Shown here piece by piece: positions 43,332-53,200 of a DNA stretch of 64,000 nucleotides. Positions within the stretch are counted from its first letter, which is position 1. Every line of letters starts with the position of its first letter. Below the pieces are notes generated by a model. The model was given only the letters and a program-made list of their open reading frames with translations. It had not been told where the DNA came from and searched no databases. The translations under genes were made by a program, and so were the position numbers. The DNA is taken from the NCBI GenBank assembly GCA_963931925.1, contig OZ007580.1, positions 3,147,390 to 3,211,389 of the forward strand, read 5' to 3'. This DNA is from Onchidella celtica. Lineage: Eukaryota; Mollusca; Gastropoda; Systellommatophora; Onchidiidae.

Positions 43332-43498
43332 GCAACATGTGCAGAGGCCACAGAGGCTCCAAACTTGCTCACACCTACAGTTGCCACAAATACATTACGT
43401 GCTACTCTCACGCGCCTATTGTGAGCTCCTGTCCAGAGGCTCAATGCTTTGATCAACAAACTGGTCAGTGTATCCTGCAGGCAATAGATGGTCTGTGA
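43332..43498 (+). CDS. Terminal exon: chitin-binding type-2 (peritrophin-A/CBM14) domain
   Basis: Acceptor TCTCCTTCCCAG, entering in phase 1, with stop TGA at 43496–43498. It encodes RNMCRGHRGSKLAHTYSCHK, then YITCYSHAPIVSSCPEAQCF and DQQTGQCILQAIDGL. The Cys spacing 13–5–9–12 and the Y..C..Y...CP...FD...C pattern are those of peritrophin-A chitin-binding domains, which bind chitin in extracellular matrices and gut linings. The final canonical Cys is absent because the protein ends eight residues after the fifth. An extra Cys within CPEAQC may substitute. Together with the upstream Ig exons the architecture resembles VCBP proteins. Confidence 0.85.
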
Positions 43499-44202
43499 CA
43501 TCCTGGTACAACTTAAAGCGATCGCTGAGTCCAGTGGGTGAAATGTTACCAAACATATATTCTGGGAAGATATGGGATAGGTCAAGACCATTCCTGATTC
43601 AAATTACGCACATGTCATGTGTCCAGAGGAGACCAGATTCCGTAACTGGCTCACCGAGAAGACATGCACTTGAACGCTGACCGTTATGAATTTTGATTTC
43701 CAATGCCTGGTTTGGGGTTGGCCCCCTGTCAGGATACCTGAAGCAGCGCTTATTATGTCCAAAGGTTTAATTGTCCACTTCACTTCAGGAAATATCTGGA
43801 AGCGTCTCTATCGGACAGTAGTCGTAAAAGACACTGATTGTAGACAATCACACGGCGGACCTGTCACATTGTCCGTCACGTGTTCAAGATATGGACGCAT
43901 GGCCTTTCAGTTATCGACATATTGTGCAATGACCAAGAAAAAATGAAACACCTGGGACCCGTCAGAGGTGAAAGTGCAGGAAACTCTCATTAGACACGCC
44001 TTGATGTGAGAGAACTTATGATATTTCTAATTGTTCTTTGACTGTGTGCTATCATTAGACTTGTCCTCACATTAGAGGTTTGAAATTGGAGAAAGCTTGG
44101 TAACGATCGCATTGTGCTAGGAAACAGCAAGGCGATAGGCAGAATATAACAGAATGATGGGACAGGAGGAAATCCTATCACAAGCACTCACTAGCCACTC
44201 GC
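43499..44202. other. 3' flank; seed copies of the 65-bp repeat
   Basis: No AATAAA was found soon after the stop. Around 43980–44100 two diverged pieces of the 65-bp satellite unit occur (TGTGCTATCATTAGAC...), as if the array arose from local sequence. Confidence 0.5.
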
Positions 44203-44958
44203 TGGTATTTGCTAATTTCTTGAGTATGTGCTATCATTGAACACGCCTTGATAGAAGAATACCCATGGTATTTGCCACTGTTTCTTGATTATGTGCTATC
44301 ATTGAACAAGCCTTGATAGAAGAATACCCATGGCATTTGTCACTGTTTCTTGAGTATGTGCTATCATTGAACAAGCCTTGATAGAAGAATACCCATGGCA
44401 TTTGTCACTGTTTCTTGAGTATGTGCTATCATTGAACAAGCCTGATAGAAGAATACCCATGGTATTTGTCACTGTTTCTTGATTATGTGCTATCATTGAA
44501 CAAGCCTTGATAGAAGAATACCCATGGTATTTGTCACTGTTTCTTGAGTATGTGCTATCATTGAACAAGCCTTGATAGAAGAATACCCATGGTATTTGTC
44601 ACTGTTTCTTAATTATGTGCTATCATTGAACAAGCCTTGATAGAAGAATACCCATGGCATTTGTCACTGTTTCTTGATTATGTGCTATCATTGAACACGC
44701 CTTGATAGAAGAATACCCATGGCATTTGTCACTGTTTCTTGATTATGTGCTATCATTGAACAAGCCTTGATAGAAGAATACCCATGGTATTTGCCACTGT
44801 TTCTTGATTATGTGCTATCATTGAACAAGCCTTGATAGAAGAATACCCATGGTATTTGCCACTGTTTCTTGATTATGTGCTATCATTGAACCAGCCTTGA
44901 TAGAAGAATACCCATGGTATTTGTCACTGTTTCTTGATTATGAGCTATCATTGAACTC
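44203..44958 (+). repeat. 65-bp tandem repeat, ~11 copies
   Basis: Units of 65 bp (one of 64) contain ATGTGCTATCATTGAAC and GATAGAAGAATACCCATGG. Eleven GATAGAAGAATACCC blocks run from about 44250 to 44898. Variation is limited to a few sites (TCACT/CCACT, GAGTA/GATTA, AAGCC/ACGCC), so the array is young or homogenised. Confidence 0.95.
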
Positions 44959-45589
44959 TTTGCACAGGCACCACTAGATATGATCTTCTAAATCTGTGAG
45001 AATATCGCAATGCATTTTTTTGCTGCAGTAAACATATCTGACCCTTCAAGACGTGTGCATTACGGGTGTAACTGCTCGGATAACTTTATCTATTTATCTT
45101 TGCATGTGAAGTGTGTTGAAGGCCCTTATATTATATAGCCATAGCATAGAAAACGAAATGCCGGTTATAATAGTCCGGGTCGGGCTCGTCCTCCTCTCCA
45201 GGGTATCACCACCGCTGGCGGCCAACGGCTTCCCACCACGGCGTAGCCAAGCCCGTCCCCAAAAGCCCTTTTCAAAACGACCAGAGGGGACCTGAAGCCC
45301 TGAGAATGATTTACATGTAAAGTTAAGGGGTGAGAAATGGCACATTGAGATGACTCATTTGATTTAACTATAGGCTACTAACTGTCTTACTGTAAACATA
45401 ATTTATAGTTATATTATTATGTCTTGCGGCTCCAAATACATATAACCTTGTTAATTTGTCTCTGCTTTTGATTCCAGTGTTTAATCACCTACAGCTCTAT
45501 AATTTCTACATTCCTCCATCTAATTTTTTCTTTCACCACTACCGGCCTCTGCATCAACACTGTATTGTGTTGATGAGCATTGTGGATCG
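44959..45589. other. Intergenic, no feature
   Basis: Mixed composition with a GC-richer patch at 45160–45300. No exon recognised. Confidence 0.4.
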
Positions 45590-45970
45590 TGGAACGTGTG
45601 ATTTGTTGTAATTATGATCTGTTGTAGTTATTATGCTATAGATATGATATGTTGAAGTTGTGATCTGTTGTAGTTTTTATTATGCTATAGACTTGATTGA
45701 TTGTAGCTGTGATCTGTTTGCAGCTGGTATGCTATAGACATGATTCATTGTAGTTATGATACATTGTCGTTCTTATGATATATATTATATAATGATCTGT
45801 TGTTGCTATTATGCGATATTATCTGTTGTAGTTGCGGTCTTCTGTAATTATTATGCTATAAATAATTATGATCCTTCGCAGTTGTTATGCTGCAGACATC
45901 ATCTATTGTAGTCGTGATTAGTTTTTGCTATAACTGTGTTGAAGTTGTGCTCTACTGTAAAACTGCGCCG
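45590..45970 (+). repeat. Degenerate TGATCTGTTGTAGTTATTATGC repeats
   Basis: About seven diverged units of 45–60 bp combine 'TTGTAGTT(A/G)TGAT' and 'TATTATGCTATAGA'. No coding content. Confidence 0.7.
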
Positions 45971-46143
45971 ACTGAAACGTTAAAAATCACTGAACAAAGT
46001 TGATCTCACTATTATCATTTTGTATATATCTGCAAATAAATTTTTCCTCTGATACAAACATTGTTATATTGATTTTTGTAACATAGAAGGCTGAGTCCAT
46101 TTCTGCATTCACTGTGCCATCTTGCCAAAGCAATTATTGAATA

Positions 46144-47283
46144 TTAATTTTTAATGCCAGTGCATCTGATCATTTCCTGCCCAATGGTCTTGACCTCTTG
46201 TCTGAACTTTGATCCCGTGAGACAATAAAGCAGAAAGTTCAAGGAATTATTGCTGTACATAAACATGTGAAATAAGTTGTTGATACTGTCACCGACCGGG
46301 CCCAGGTCGTAGCCTGTGTAATAGAAGCCCACGGACAGAATGCATGCCGGGAAATTACAGAGGACAAAGGTCAGGTTGATGACGACCAGGGTCAAGGTGA
46401 GCGATGTTTCTCTGCTGGAAAGTTTAGACCGTGATGTCCTGCTGTGTACGTGGGAATCCGTACGTTGTAAAGTGACTTGAGCAGTGGATGAGGACCCTGT
46501 ATTTTCTTCATAGGTAAATTTTTCTATTCGTTTGCGGCTTTTTATCACCCCATTGACGATGATGATGTTAAATACTAAGAGGAGTAGACTGGGCAAGAAT
46601 GCAAAGCTTGCGTTAAGTAGGAAATATACATTTTTAAAGACATGACCTCCGCCCAGCAAGGTACAGTATTTGATTGTAGTCATGTTAGCAACCGGGTCAA
46701 AATTTGCTAAATTAGTACGGAGGAAAAGGTCCGGTAAGAAGATACAGGCGATGAGGAAAATCATTACAACGATGACCATAAAGGAGTGCCGACGTGTGCA
46801 CCAGACGCTGACAATGTGTGGCCAAATAATGGACACGACCCTCTCTGACGTGACCATCACCAGCGTCCAGCTACTGCCCCATAAGAAAACAGTGATGAAC
46901 CAAACTCTCAACTTGCAGCCAATCAGATTGTGCTGAATGTCCAAGCCAAAGGCAGATATCAAGAAGAAGCGAAAGAGTCCGGTCACAATAGCGCCAAAGT
47001 CCACCAGGGCCAGAAAGCGGAGGTAGACAGAGATACTGCTGCTTCTGAAGGCCCGTCTACTGAACACCAGAAAGGACAATGGATTAGTTATGCAACCTAG
47101 AATGATCAGTGCTAAACTGTAATACACAGACATCCAGTCAACCACAGATATAAAGTATGAATTATCAGAAGACATTGCTCCTGCCATCCTAGCATTCTTT
47201 GTTGGGATATTCTCAAAACAGGATAAATCAAACAAACAGGGACTTTCTCTAGCGAGCAGCTTCACGGACGATTTCAGCTCCAA
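46144..47283 (-). CDS. Rhodopsin-type (class A) GPCR, neuropeptide-receptor-like, intronless
   Basis: 379 residues on a single exon, a plasma-membrane G-protein-coupled receptor. Seven hydrophobic segments are visible. TM1 is YYSLALIILGCITNPLSFLV. TM2 has LALVD with the conserved Asp. TM3 has Cys (GCKLRVW) and SERVV in place of DRY. TM4 and TM5 follow, with FAFLPSLLLLVFN in TM5. TM6 has FVLCNFPAC, Asn where Trp is usual. TM7 has SLNFLLYCL, a variant of NPxxY with Phe for Pro. The extracellular Cys of KYC should pair with TM3. The third loop is Ser/Thr-rich with basic ends. It best fits the invertebrate FMRFamide/peptide-type orphan group. The ligand is unknown. An alternative start at Met33 (MAGAMSSDN) would remove a leader that does not look like a signal peptide. 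Confidence 0.85.
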   Translation of the reverse strand: MELKSSVKLLARESPCLFDLSCFENIPTKNARMAGAMSSDNSYFISVVDWMSVYYSLALIILGCITNPLSFLVFSRRAFRSSSISVYLRFLALVDFGAIVTGLFRFFLISAFGLDIQHNLIGCKLRVWFITVFLWGSSWTLVMVTSERVVSIIWPHIVSVWCTRRHSFMVIVVMIFLIACIFLPDLFLRTNLANFDPVANMTTIKYCTLLGGGHVFKNVYFLLNASFAFLPSLLLLVFNIIIVNGVIKSRKRIEKFTYEENTGSSSTAQVTLQRTDSHVHSRTSRSKLSSRETSLTLTLVVINLTFVLCNFPACILSVGFYYTGYDLGPVGDSINNLFHMFMYSNNSLNFLLYCLTGSKFRQEVKTIGQEMIRCTGIKN

Positions 47284-47442
47284 GAGAAATATTATTTACC
47301 AAAGTCCAGGCACGAAAACAGCTATCGTAAAAGCCTTTCTTTTGTTGTGAAGTTCATGTACCTACATCAAATATCGTAACATACTAGAACACTTCAATTT
47401 TCCAATGTGATAAATTTTCAGTATTCGCTATTTTCTTTGTAG

Positions 47443-47656
47443 ATGGAGTCAGTGGGTCTGTTTTCCCAAATTTTTGCCTTTTTTTTTTTGTCCACAGTTT
47501 TTACAGCTGCAGTAGACAGCAGCGTGTCTATCTCGTCATTTAGTGGAATGGTCAGAGGCGCAGTGACCAGAGTGAAACCGGACAAACCGTTAAATAAAGG
47601 GAATGTCGCGCTTATGAACCTAGCTATGACACGAACAACTTTTCTTACATCTACTA
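47443..47656 (+). CDS. Candidate first exon: signal peptide, possible fucolectin-type start
   Basis: An ATG ORF begins MESVGLFSQIFAFFFLSTVF, a plausible signal peptide, and continues to KGNVALMNLAMTRTTFLTST. It ends at a good donor, ACTA|GTGAGT, in phase 1. The NLAMTRTTFLTSTS end recalls the start of F5/8-type (fucolectin) domains in molluscan proteins (NLAL..PT..SST). No phase-compatible next exon was found nearby. It may be a fragment of a duplicated gene or a first exon with a distant partner. A pyrimidine-rich AG at 47498 could alternatively be an acceptor. Confidence 0.35.
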
Positions 47657-47786
47657 GTGAGTGTTGTAGTTAGGCAAGTACTGGAAGCTCGCGTAGTTCA
47701 CGCAGTAATATTGCCCTACAAGCAGCAGCCACTGGCTTGTACATAAAGACCTGCGAGGAGTTGTTCATAATAATTATTAATTTCAG

Positions 47787-47873
47787 GACAGTTCCCTGAC
47801 TCGCGCATTACGAAATCATAACGTCCATTACCTCGATTCAACCACCGTAATTCGGAATCCAAGTATGCTACAG
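47787..47873 (+). CDS. Candidate 87-bp exon, unknown
   Basis: Between ATTATTAATTTCAG and CTACAG|GTAGCA, phase 0, reading DSSLTRALRNHNVHYLDSTT then VIRNPSMLQ. The composition is protein-like and both splice sites are good. Its phase does not fit the 47443 exon. It could belong to the gene ending at 52560 (same strand, phase 0), with the solo LTR in the intervening intron. Confidence 0.35.
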
Positions 47874-48342
47874 GTAGCAAAAATTACATGTCACTATCGA
47901 TAACTAAGCTTAACAGAGTGAATTTATGGCGATGAAAGTTGTTCCAGCACTGTGATGCCTGTAATTAGTCAGTACTTACGGGCAAAAATACAGAGAGAAT
48001 GGAAGATAACACCGTTATTATGAAGACTGCAGATCAGAAAGGGGTGAGAAGGGGGGGGGGGGACAAGGAGGGAATGTAAATGAAAAACAAGAAAACAAAG
48101 TCATAAAGAGGAAATGCCTGCAGACAACGTCGGGTAATCACAGAATTTCAAGGCTTTTAATTTGAAGAGAAATAGAGAATTTTTTGCTTTGAGGAAAGCT
48201 CCACAACATTAAAGTCCGACTTAGATAATAGGTAACAGACAAAGAAGGACTTAAAAATGCATCTTTGAAAGTTAAAAACATCAATTTTATTCTGCAACTG
48301 CTAACTTTTATGTAACAGAATTGATTTTTCCTGTTCTGTCAT
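47874..48342. other. Intergenic or intronic, no feature
   Basis: Contains a G-run near 48050. The target-site duplication GTCAT closes it at 48338–48342. Confidence 0.4.
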
Positions 48343-49582
48343 TGTCATGATTCGGATGTTGTTAAAACTCACGCAGAGAGTGAGTTGTTGTTGTTTTACC
48401 AGGGCCATGAGAAATTGGCTGGTGGCCTTGAACGGCCCTCGCGAATTATAGTTGGTGAGTAAATAAATGTAAAGTTAAACTGTTAGATTCACGCTTGTCG
48501 GTTTTAATGTTCGTGATTAATAAGTAATGGAGTAGGGGTGAAACAAGGTGGGGATAGTTGACATTGTTAAGTATGACTAGACAAGTTTTTGCACGTTAAC
48601 TGGCTGGTAGAATAGTGCAGACGTATTACTACAATTAAAATGGTGGGAGGTTTCGGCCAATGAGATAGCTGAACTAATTGGGCCAGCGGACTAGCACTGC
48701 TGGGTAGTTAGATAGTATAAAACATCGTGTAACGTTCAGATTTATTGAATACAGACGAGCAGAAGCATCGTGTCGTGAAGTATCTCCGGTTGGCCAGTAC
48801 CTGAACTGTGATTTGAAGATTAGAAGTCCTTGCTAACGGACTGACTGAGCTCTAGAAAGAAAGGTCTGAGTGGGCTGACCTTTGAAAGCCCACGCTGCGC
48901 TATTTTGATGTTCGCGCCTACCAGTAGGCGTGACCAATGGTAATATATCTTATTTGTTCAAGCATAATAGAAGATCAGAGATAGAGAGAGAACCACAGCC
49001 TCATAGGAAGTCTAAGGAAACCCCAGCTGGCACTCGACGACGAGTGGCCTGTGTTATAGAATTATTTCCATAGTATGATTGAAGTAATATGGCACATTGT
49101 TGATGAATTGAATAATGATTGTGCATATATATAAATAGTTTTTTGCAACTGCGTAATTACCTACAAGCCGAAGTGTGCTTCTGTAGGCTTGGAACGTACT
49201 GGGCTCTCCTAACATTCAAGCCCATATGATTTAGGGAGAGTTTGCCTGGCGACTGGCCAGTGGCGACTCAACTGTCACTTTAAATTGATATCTAGTGTCG
49301 TATAATATACCTATTTGCTATTGATTGCAGTACATCCAATAAGGAACCATAATTACATGTATATCATAGATTAAGTTAGTAATTAGAATTTATTGCTTTG
49401 AATATACCTCTATTGTCTTTTGTTTTGTTTATTAATATTTATGTAAAACATGGCCTGACCGGCCTGACATATATAGATACTCTAGTTGTTTAATACTTTT
49501 CTTGTGTGGTTGTGTCCGAGTGTGAGTTAGCTGCCTCTCGTGCAGTCGAATGCTCCCCGGGACCCTAACTCTGCTCGTGACA
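48343..49582 (+). mobile_element. Solo LTR of the same Gypsy family, older copy
   Basis: About 1240 bp, starting TGTCATGATTCGGATG and ending GCTCGTGACA, with perfect 5-bp target duplications GTCAT (48338–48342 and 49583–49587). It carries many more substitutions and small indels against the 19.7-kb LTRs than those do against each other, so it is an older insertion. Confidence 0.95.
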
Positions 49583-49918
49583 GTCATACTCCAAAGTCGG
49601 ATGCAACCTGTTCTCTCTCATTCATTCAGCGTTCAGCTTGAGTGGCAACTCTTGAAGTGGTGCCTCATTAAATGCTACAGATGAATTATTTCGTAATGGC
49701 TCTTACATAAAAAGATTTTGTCTTTGGTCCACATTAGATGGTGTAGTTTAAGGGCAATGTTTTAATTGGTTTTAATGAAAAGATTGTAAAATCCGGTGTG
49801 ATCGATCTGTCTTTAGAATATGAAAACGAATGTATTTAAAAAAGAAAGAGAGAAAAAACGAATGTCACCTTTTAGAAGAAAAAAAAAGTGGATCTTGTGC
49901 CTGCTTGTTAGTTCACAG

Positions 49919-50024
49919 TGCATTACCGGACGGATGGAACATGTATAGTTATATAGCTTTGACGATGGAGCGTCTTTACAACACAGCGCAATCGCCAGAA
50001 CAACGGCGCGCAGCACAACTTAAG
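49919..50024 (+). CDS. Candidate exon, unknown
   Basis: After TTGTTAGTTCACAG the frame reads ALPDGWNMYSYIALTMERLY then NTAQSPEQRRAAQLK. Its sense continues naturally into YDDEVLGRIK of the 50875 exon, but the sequence after AAG is TGATTT. A standard GT donor would need one extra G, or splicing one base earlier, which breaks the frame. A lost base, or a stop codon ending a different transcript, are both possible. Confidence 0.3.
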
Positions 50025-50874
50025 TGATTTTTATTATTAAGCGATTTGCGTTGAGATCCGTGCCTTGACTAATTATGCTGCCTGGTCACTAGTTTGGCTT
50101 TTCAGAACAATACTTGATTGTCAGTTACTAAAATGGTACTTAATTTTCATAAATCTGTTTCCTATATCACTTGCCTGTTTATCTGTCTGTCAACAGCACA
50201 GTGGGTCAGGACAGACCTTCAGAGTGGATTCAGGAAGTTTCATATACATTTCATTAAAATATGTCAATAATGAAGAAAGATATTTACAATTATACTATGC
50301 GTAAACAAAATCCAATGCGGCCGCCTCAATCATAGAAAACGACATATTCCATACTTTTCCATCCCTCTACATCGTTTCCGTCTACAGTCTCCTTGCAAAT
50401 CAGTGTCGATAGCGTTACTAAATAAAAACTTATTAAATGAAACTCTGCAATCAACAAGCTGGCCGACCCAAGCAAGATAAATCTTGCAATTTATTATCCA
50501 CATCTAAGTTATGTTAATGACAGCATTTGAGATTCGATGCAAGGTCTAAGAGAACTTATTGTTACAGCACATTTCACGCACAAATACACAGATGTGATAA
50601 AGCTAACTATCGATTAGCAATGTGTACAGAGAGGAGAAGAATGAAATTTCCCATCTTACTTTTCAATTTTACTGGGAGTCTTTTTTGTTTTCTTTTTGTG
50701 GTTCAAATAAAAATGTGAATAATTAATAGTAAAGACTGAATCGTAGCCAAAATGGATGCATCCACGTAACTTATCGTTAAAAATAGAGGCAGCACACAAA
50801 GCTTCGTCATTTTTGGTCTCGTAGTCAAGAAGTTTTACGTGCGTACATGTTCACCCTCTAGCTCTCCATTACAG
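50025..50874. other. No supported feature
   Basis: A possible acceptor CTGTCTGTCAACAG at 50187–50200 precedes about 80 open bases without a clear donor, so it is not called. Confidence 0.4.
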
Positions 50875-50976
50875 TATGATGATGAAGTGCTCGGTAGAAT
50901 CAAAGCGAATGAACTAAAGCACAGTCTTAACACGGAAACCTGCCTTGCACTTCACCGTGAGTACAGAGCGAAAAAG
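50875..50976 (+). CDS. Penultimate exon of an unidentified gene
   Basis: A 102-bp exon between CTCTCCATTACAG and AAAAG|GTAAATAG, phase 0. It encodes YDDEVLGRIKANELKHSLNT then ETCLALHREYRAKK, a charged, probably helical segment. Only this frame is open. It joins the 52381 exon in phase. I do not recognise the family. Confidence 0.55.
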
Positions 50977-52380
50977 GTAAATAGTTATGACGTATCTTAG
51001 AACTGCACTGGACACATTATTATCACGCATAGATCAATACTCGCAGAACTTCATATCACAGACATTATATTCGAGTCATTTAATACCAAAAGGATACATG
51101 CAAACTGTAGGAGAATCTTTTGAGGATATTTAAAGTCAGAAGATTGTAATATAACTTCAAACAGATCCATTCATCAAATAATTATGCTCCATGTGATCAG
51201 CGAGAAAGTTGCACAGCATTGGCATATATGAGAGTGCATGAGAAAACCCACAATAAGTCGCAAACATGACATTTTGAGTTCTGTACACATAATAAAAGAC
51301 TAGACATTTCTGATAAAATGAAGTCAGTGACCCCCCTAAAACAAGATTTTGAGAAAACGGCATTTAATCCTATAAGTGGCAATAGCTAATTGACCCATTA
51401 ATATTGGAGTGATTGCTGTTAGGAGACCATAGTCTAATTACAAAGCCGTTATAAAGATCATACTGAGTAGTGTTCACTGCTCATCTACAGTTTACCCTGT
51501 AACATGCCATGGTCCCCTAAACAACAGCCAAGTTGGAAGTTTGTGTCGGACCCATATTTCACTTCAAAGCCGTTTTTCTCAAAATCAGCTCTGTCGTCTT
51601 ATTGTGGGTTTTCTCGTGCACACTCACATATTCCGGGGGCGTTTTGACGCCGAAATTCAGTCAAATTATGGAAGGCCTTCTGTGGGTTTCAGAAGCTCTT
51701 TCACATAATACACCTATCTATACACCTATAAAACACATGCACACACACATGAACATTTTGCTGCTGGCAAGAAAATTACAAAACAACAACAACAAAACCA
51801 TTTCGATGACGTTGGGAAATGATGAAAATAATTGGCCAATATGACCATGTGCCAGTACATGGCTTTTGGATGTTATTTCGAATGTCTCTAAATGGTCAAA
51901 TGATTATACCAGGCTCATTCACACTGAGTTCTCAAGTTTGAAGAGCCTTATGATTTCCATCAGTTACGTCAAATATACTAGATACAATAATATGAAACAG
52001 TCCGTTCACACAGTTTGCGCTTCGGTCAGTGGTGAGGCCCATGGCGCATTGCAGGAAAAGAATGCTTGATATAAGGATAAGTTACTTATATGGATTTGTT
52101 ACAATGTTACTGCGACTGAAAACAAGAGAGGTCCTACAGTGACTGAAGTTACAATTACAAAATAAGTGACTTCAATCAAGGCCTACAGCGCTAGCTGAAC
52201 AGCTCACAAAATTCAATATTTTTCCCACATTGGCTGTGTAAAATACGGCCATGTTCATGACTTCTGCGCATTCACCGCTAGGTGGGGGTGCAAAATCTGT
52301 GTACGCTGAACGAGCTAGCTGTTTCATTTTACTGTTGCTAGTATCTTTGCTTACATATTATGTTTTCTCCTCCCATTTAG
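50977..52380. other. Intron, no exon seen
   Basis: Holds two related GTGGGTTTTCTCxTGCAC-type stretches (51235–51260 complement and 51603–51625), suggesting a diverged inverted repeat, but no element is defined. Ends TCTCCTCCCATTTAG. Confidence 0.4.
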
Positions 52381-52560
52381 CTTCGGCCACTAGATGTTTT
52401 AGTTGAGTGTAACCCAGAGGCAAAGCTGCCACACACATCAGTGGAAGAGACGAGAGAGGAAGTTGTAACAGAGCAGCTGGATGAATACAACGATGTTTCT
52501 CTGCCAGGGAAGGGAGTCAATGGGAATGCTGTACTGCCATGGACTGCGGAGTTTGTGTGA
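52381..52560 (+). CDS. Last exon of an unidentified gene
   Basis: Strong acceptor TTTTCTCCTCCCATTTAG, 59 codons and TGA (52558–52560). It encodes LRPLDVLVECNPEAKLPHTS, then an acidic stretch VEETREEVVTEQLDEYNDVS and a tail ending PWTAEFV. It looks like an acidic C-terminal tail. It lies tail to tail with the class C receptor, whose stop is only about 30 bp away on the other strand, so the 3' UTRs must overlap. The family is not recognised. Confidence 0.55.
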   Translation, partial: LRPLDVLVECNPEAKLPHTSVEETREEVVTEQLDEYNDVSLPGKGVNGNAVLPWTAEFV

Positions 52561-52591
52561 TCTTTCTTAAGTCATACCTCTGGAGTTAGGA

Positions 52592-53092
52592 CTATACGTG
52601 GTTTGTTCTTGACAAGGGCGCGATCCGACTGGACAACCTAGTTACTGGTACACTCAGAGTTGTCGCCGTTGTCGGTGTCGGCCCGTTCACCTGGTCAACT
52701 GTATCCACGTAAATGGACGCGTAGATCTTGGGCACGAACAGGAAGGTCAAGACCACTGTCTGGTTCAGCAACAAAGCCAAAGACAGCAACAGTACACGGA
52801 TTGAACTCCGGCTGGAGGTGAAATAGGTGGGCACAAAGGCTACCCAGACGACCAGTGTAGTGGACACGCACATGGAGATGAATTTTGATTCGTTAAGATT
52901 GTCTGGGACTTTCCGAGTTTTAAACGCCAGGATGGAACACAGGGAGATCAGAACGAGGTTGTAGGTGAGGAACGAAGCTAGGCCAGGAAACGTCATGTCG
53001 CAGGAGAGCTCGACAAACTCTTCTGTGTGGATGGGCTGGGTAGATTTGGCTGTCGGTCCGTAGACGATATATGAATAGGTACTCAGAAAGAT
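52592..53092 (-). CDS. mGluR-like receptor, second (last) coding exon: TM4–TM7 and tail
   Basis: On the - strand the acceptor CTCTCTTTCAG precedes IFLSTYSYIVYGPTAKSTQP. Then come TM5 (FLTYNLVLISLCSILAF), the class C signature AFKTRKVPDNLNESKFI, TM6 (TTLVVWVAFVPTYF) and TM7 (LLNQTVVLTFLFVPKIYASI). The tail is a short Thr/Ser-rich stretch ending SRTNHV. Phase 0 matches the upstream exon exactly. The tail is much shorter than that of vertebrate mGluR1/5. The terminal residues do not form the Homer-binding PPxxF motif. Confidence 0.92.
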   Translation of the reverse strand: MFLSTYSYIVYGPTAKSTQPIHTEEFVELSCDMTFPGLASFLTYNLVLISLCSILAFKTRKVPDNLNESKFISMCVSTTLVVWVAFVPTYFTSSRSSIRVLLLSLALLLNQTVVLTFLFVPKIYASIYVDTVDQVNGPTPTTATTLSVPVTRLSSRIAPLSRTNHV

Positions 53093-53200
53093 CTGAAAGA
53101 GAGACTCACAAAGTATTGAAATAAGACATTTCTTTCTAATCTATTAAACTAAATTACTGCTACATAGTACTCTGTAAAGTAATGAAGCATATACACGGGG

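Noticed and set aside
44203-44958. CRISPR-like array
   Set aside because: Repeats are contiguous 65-bp units with no unique spacers, and the genome is eukaryotic.
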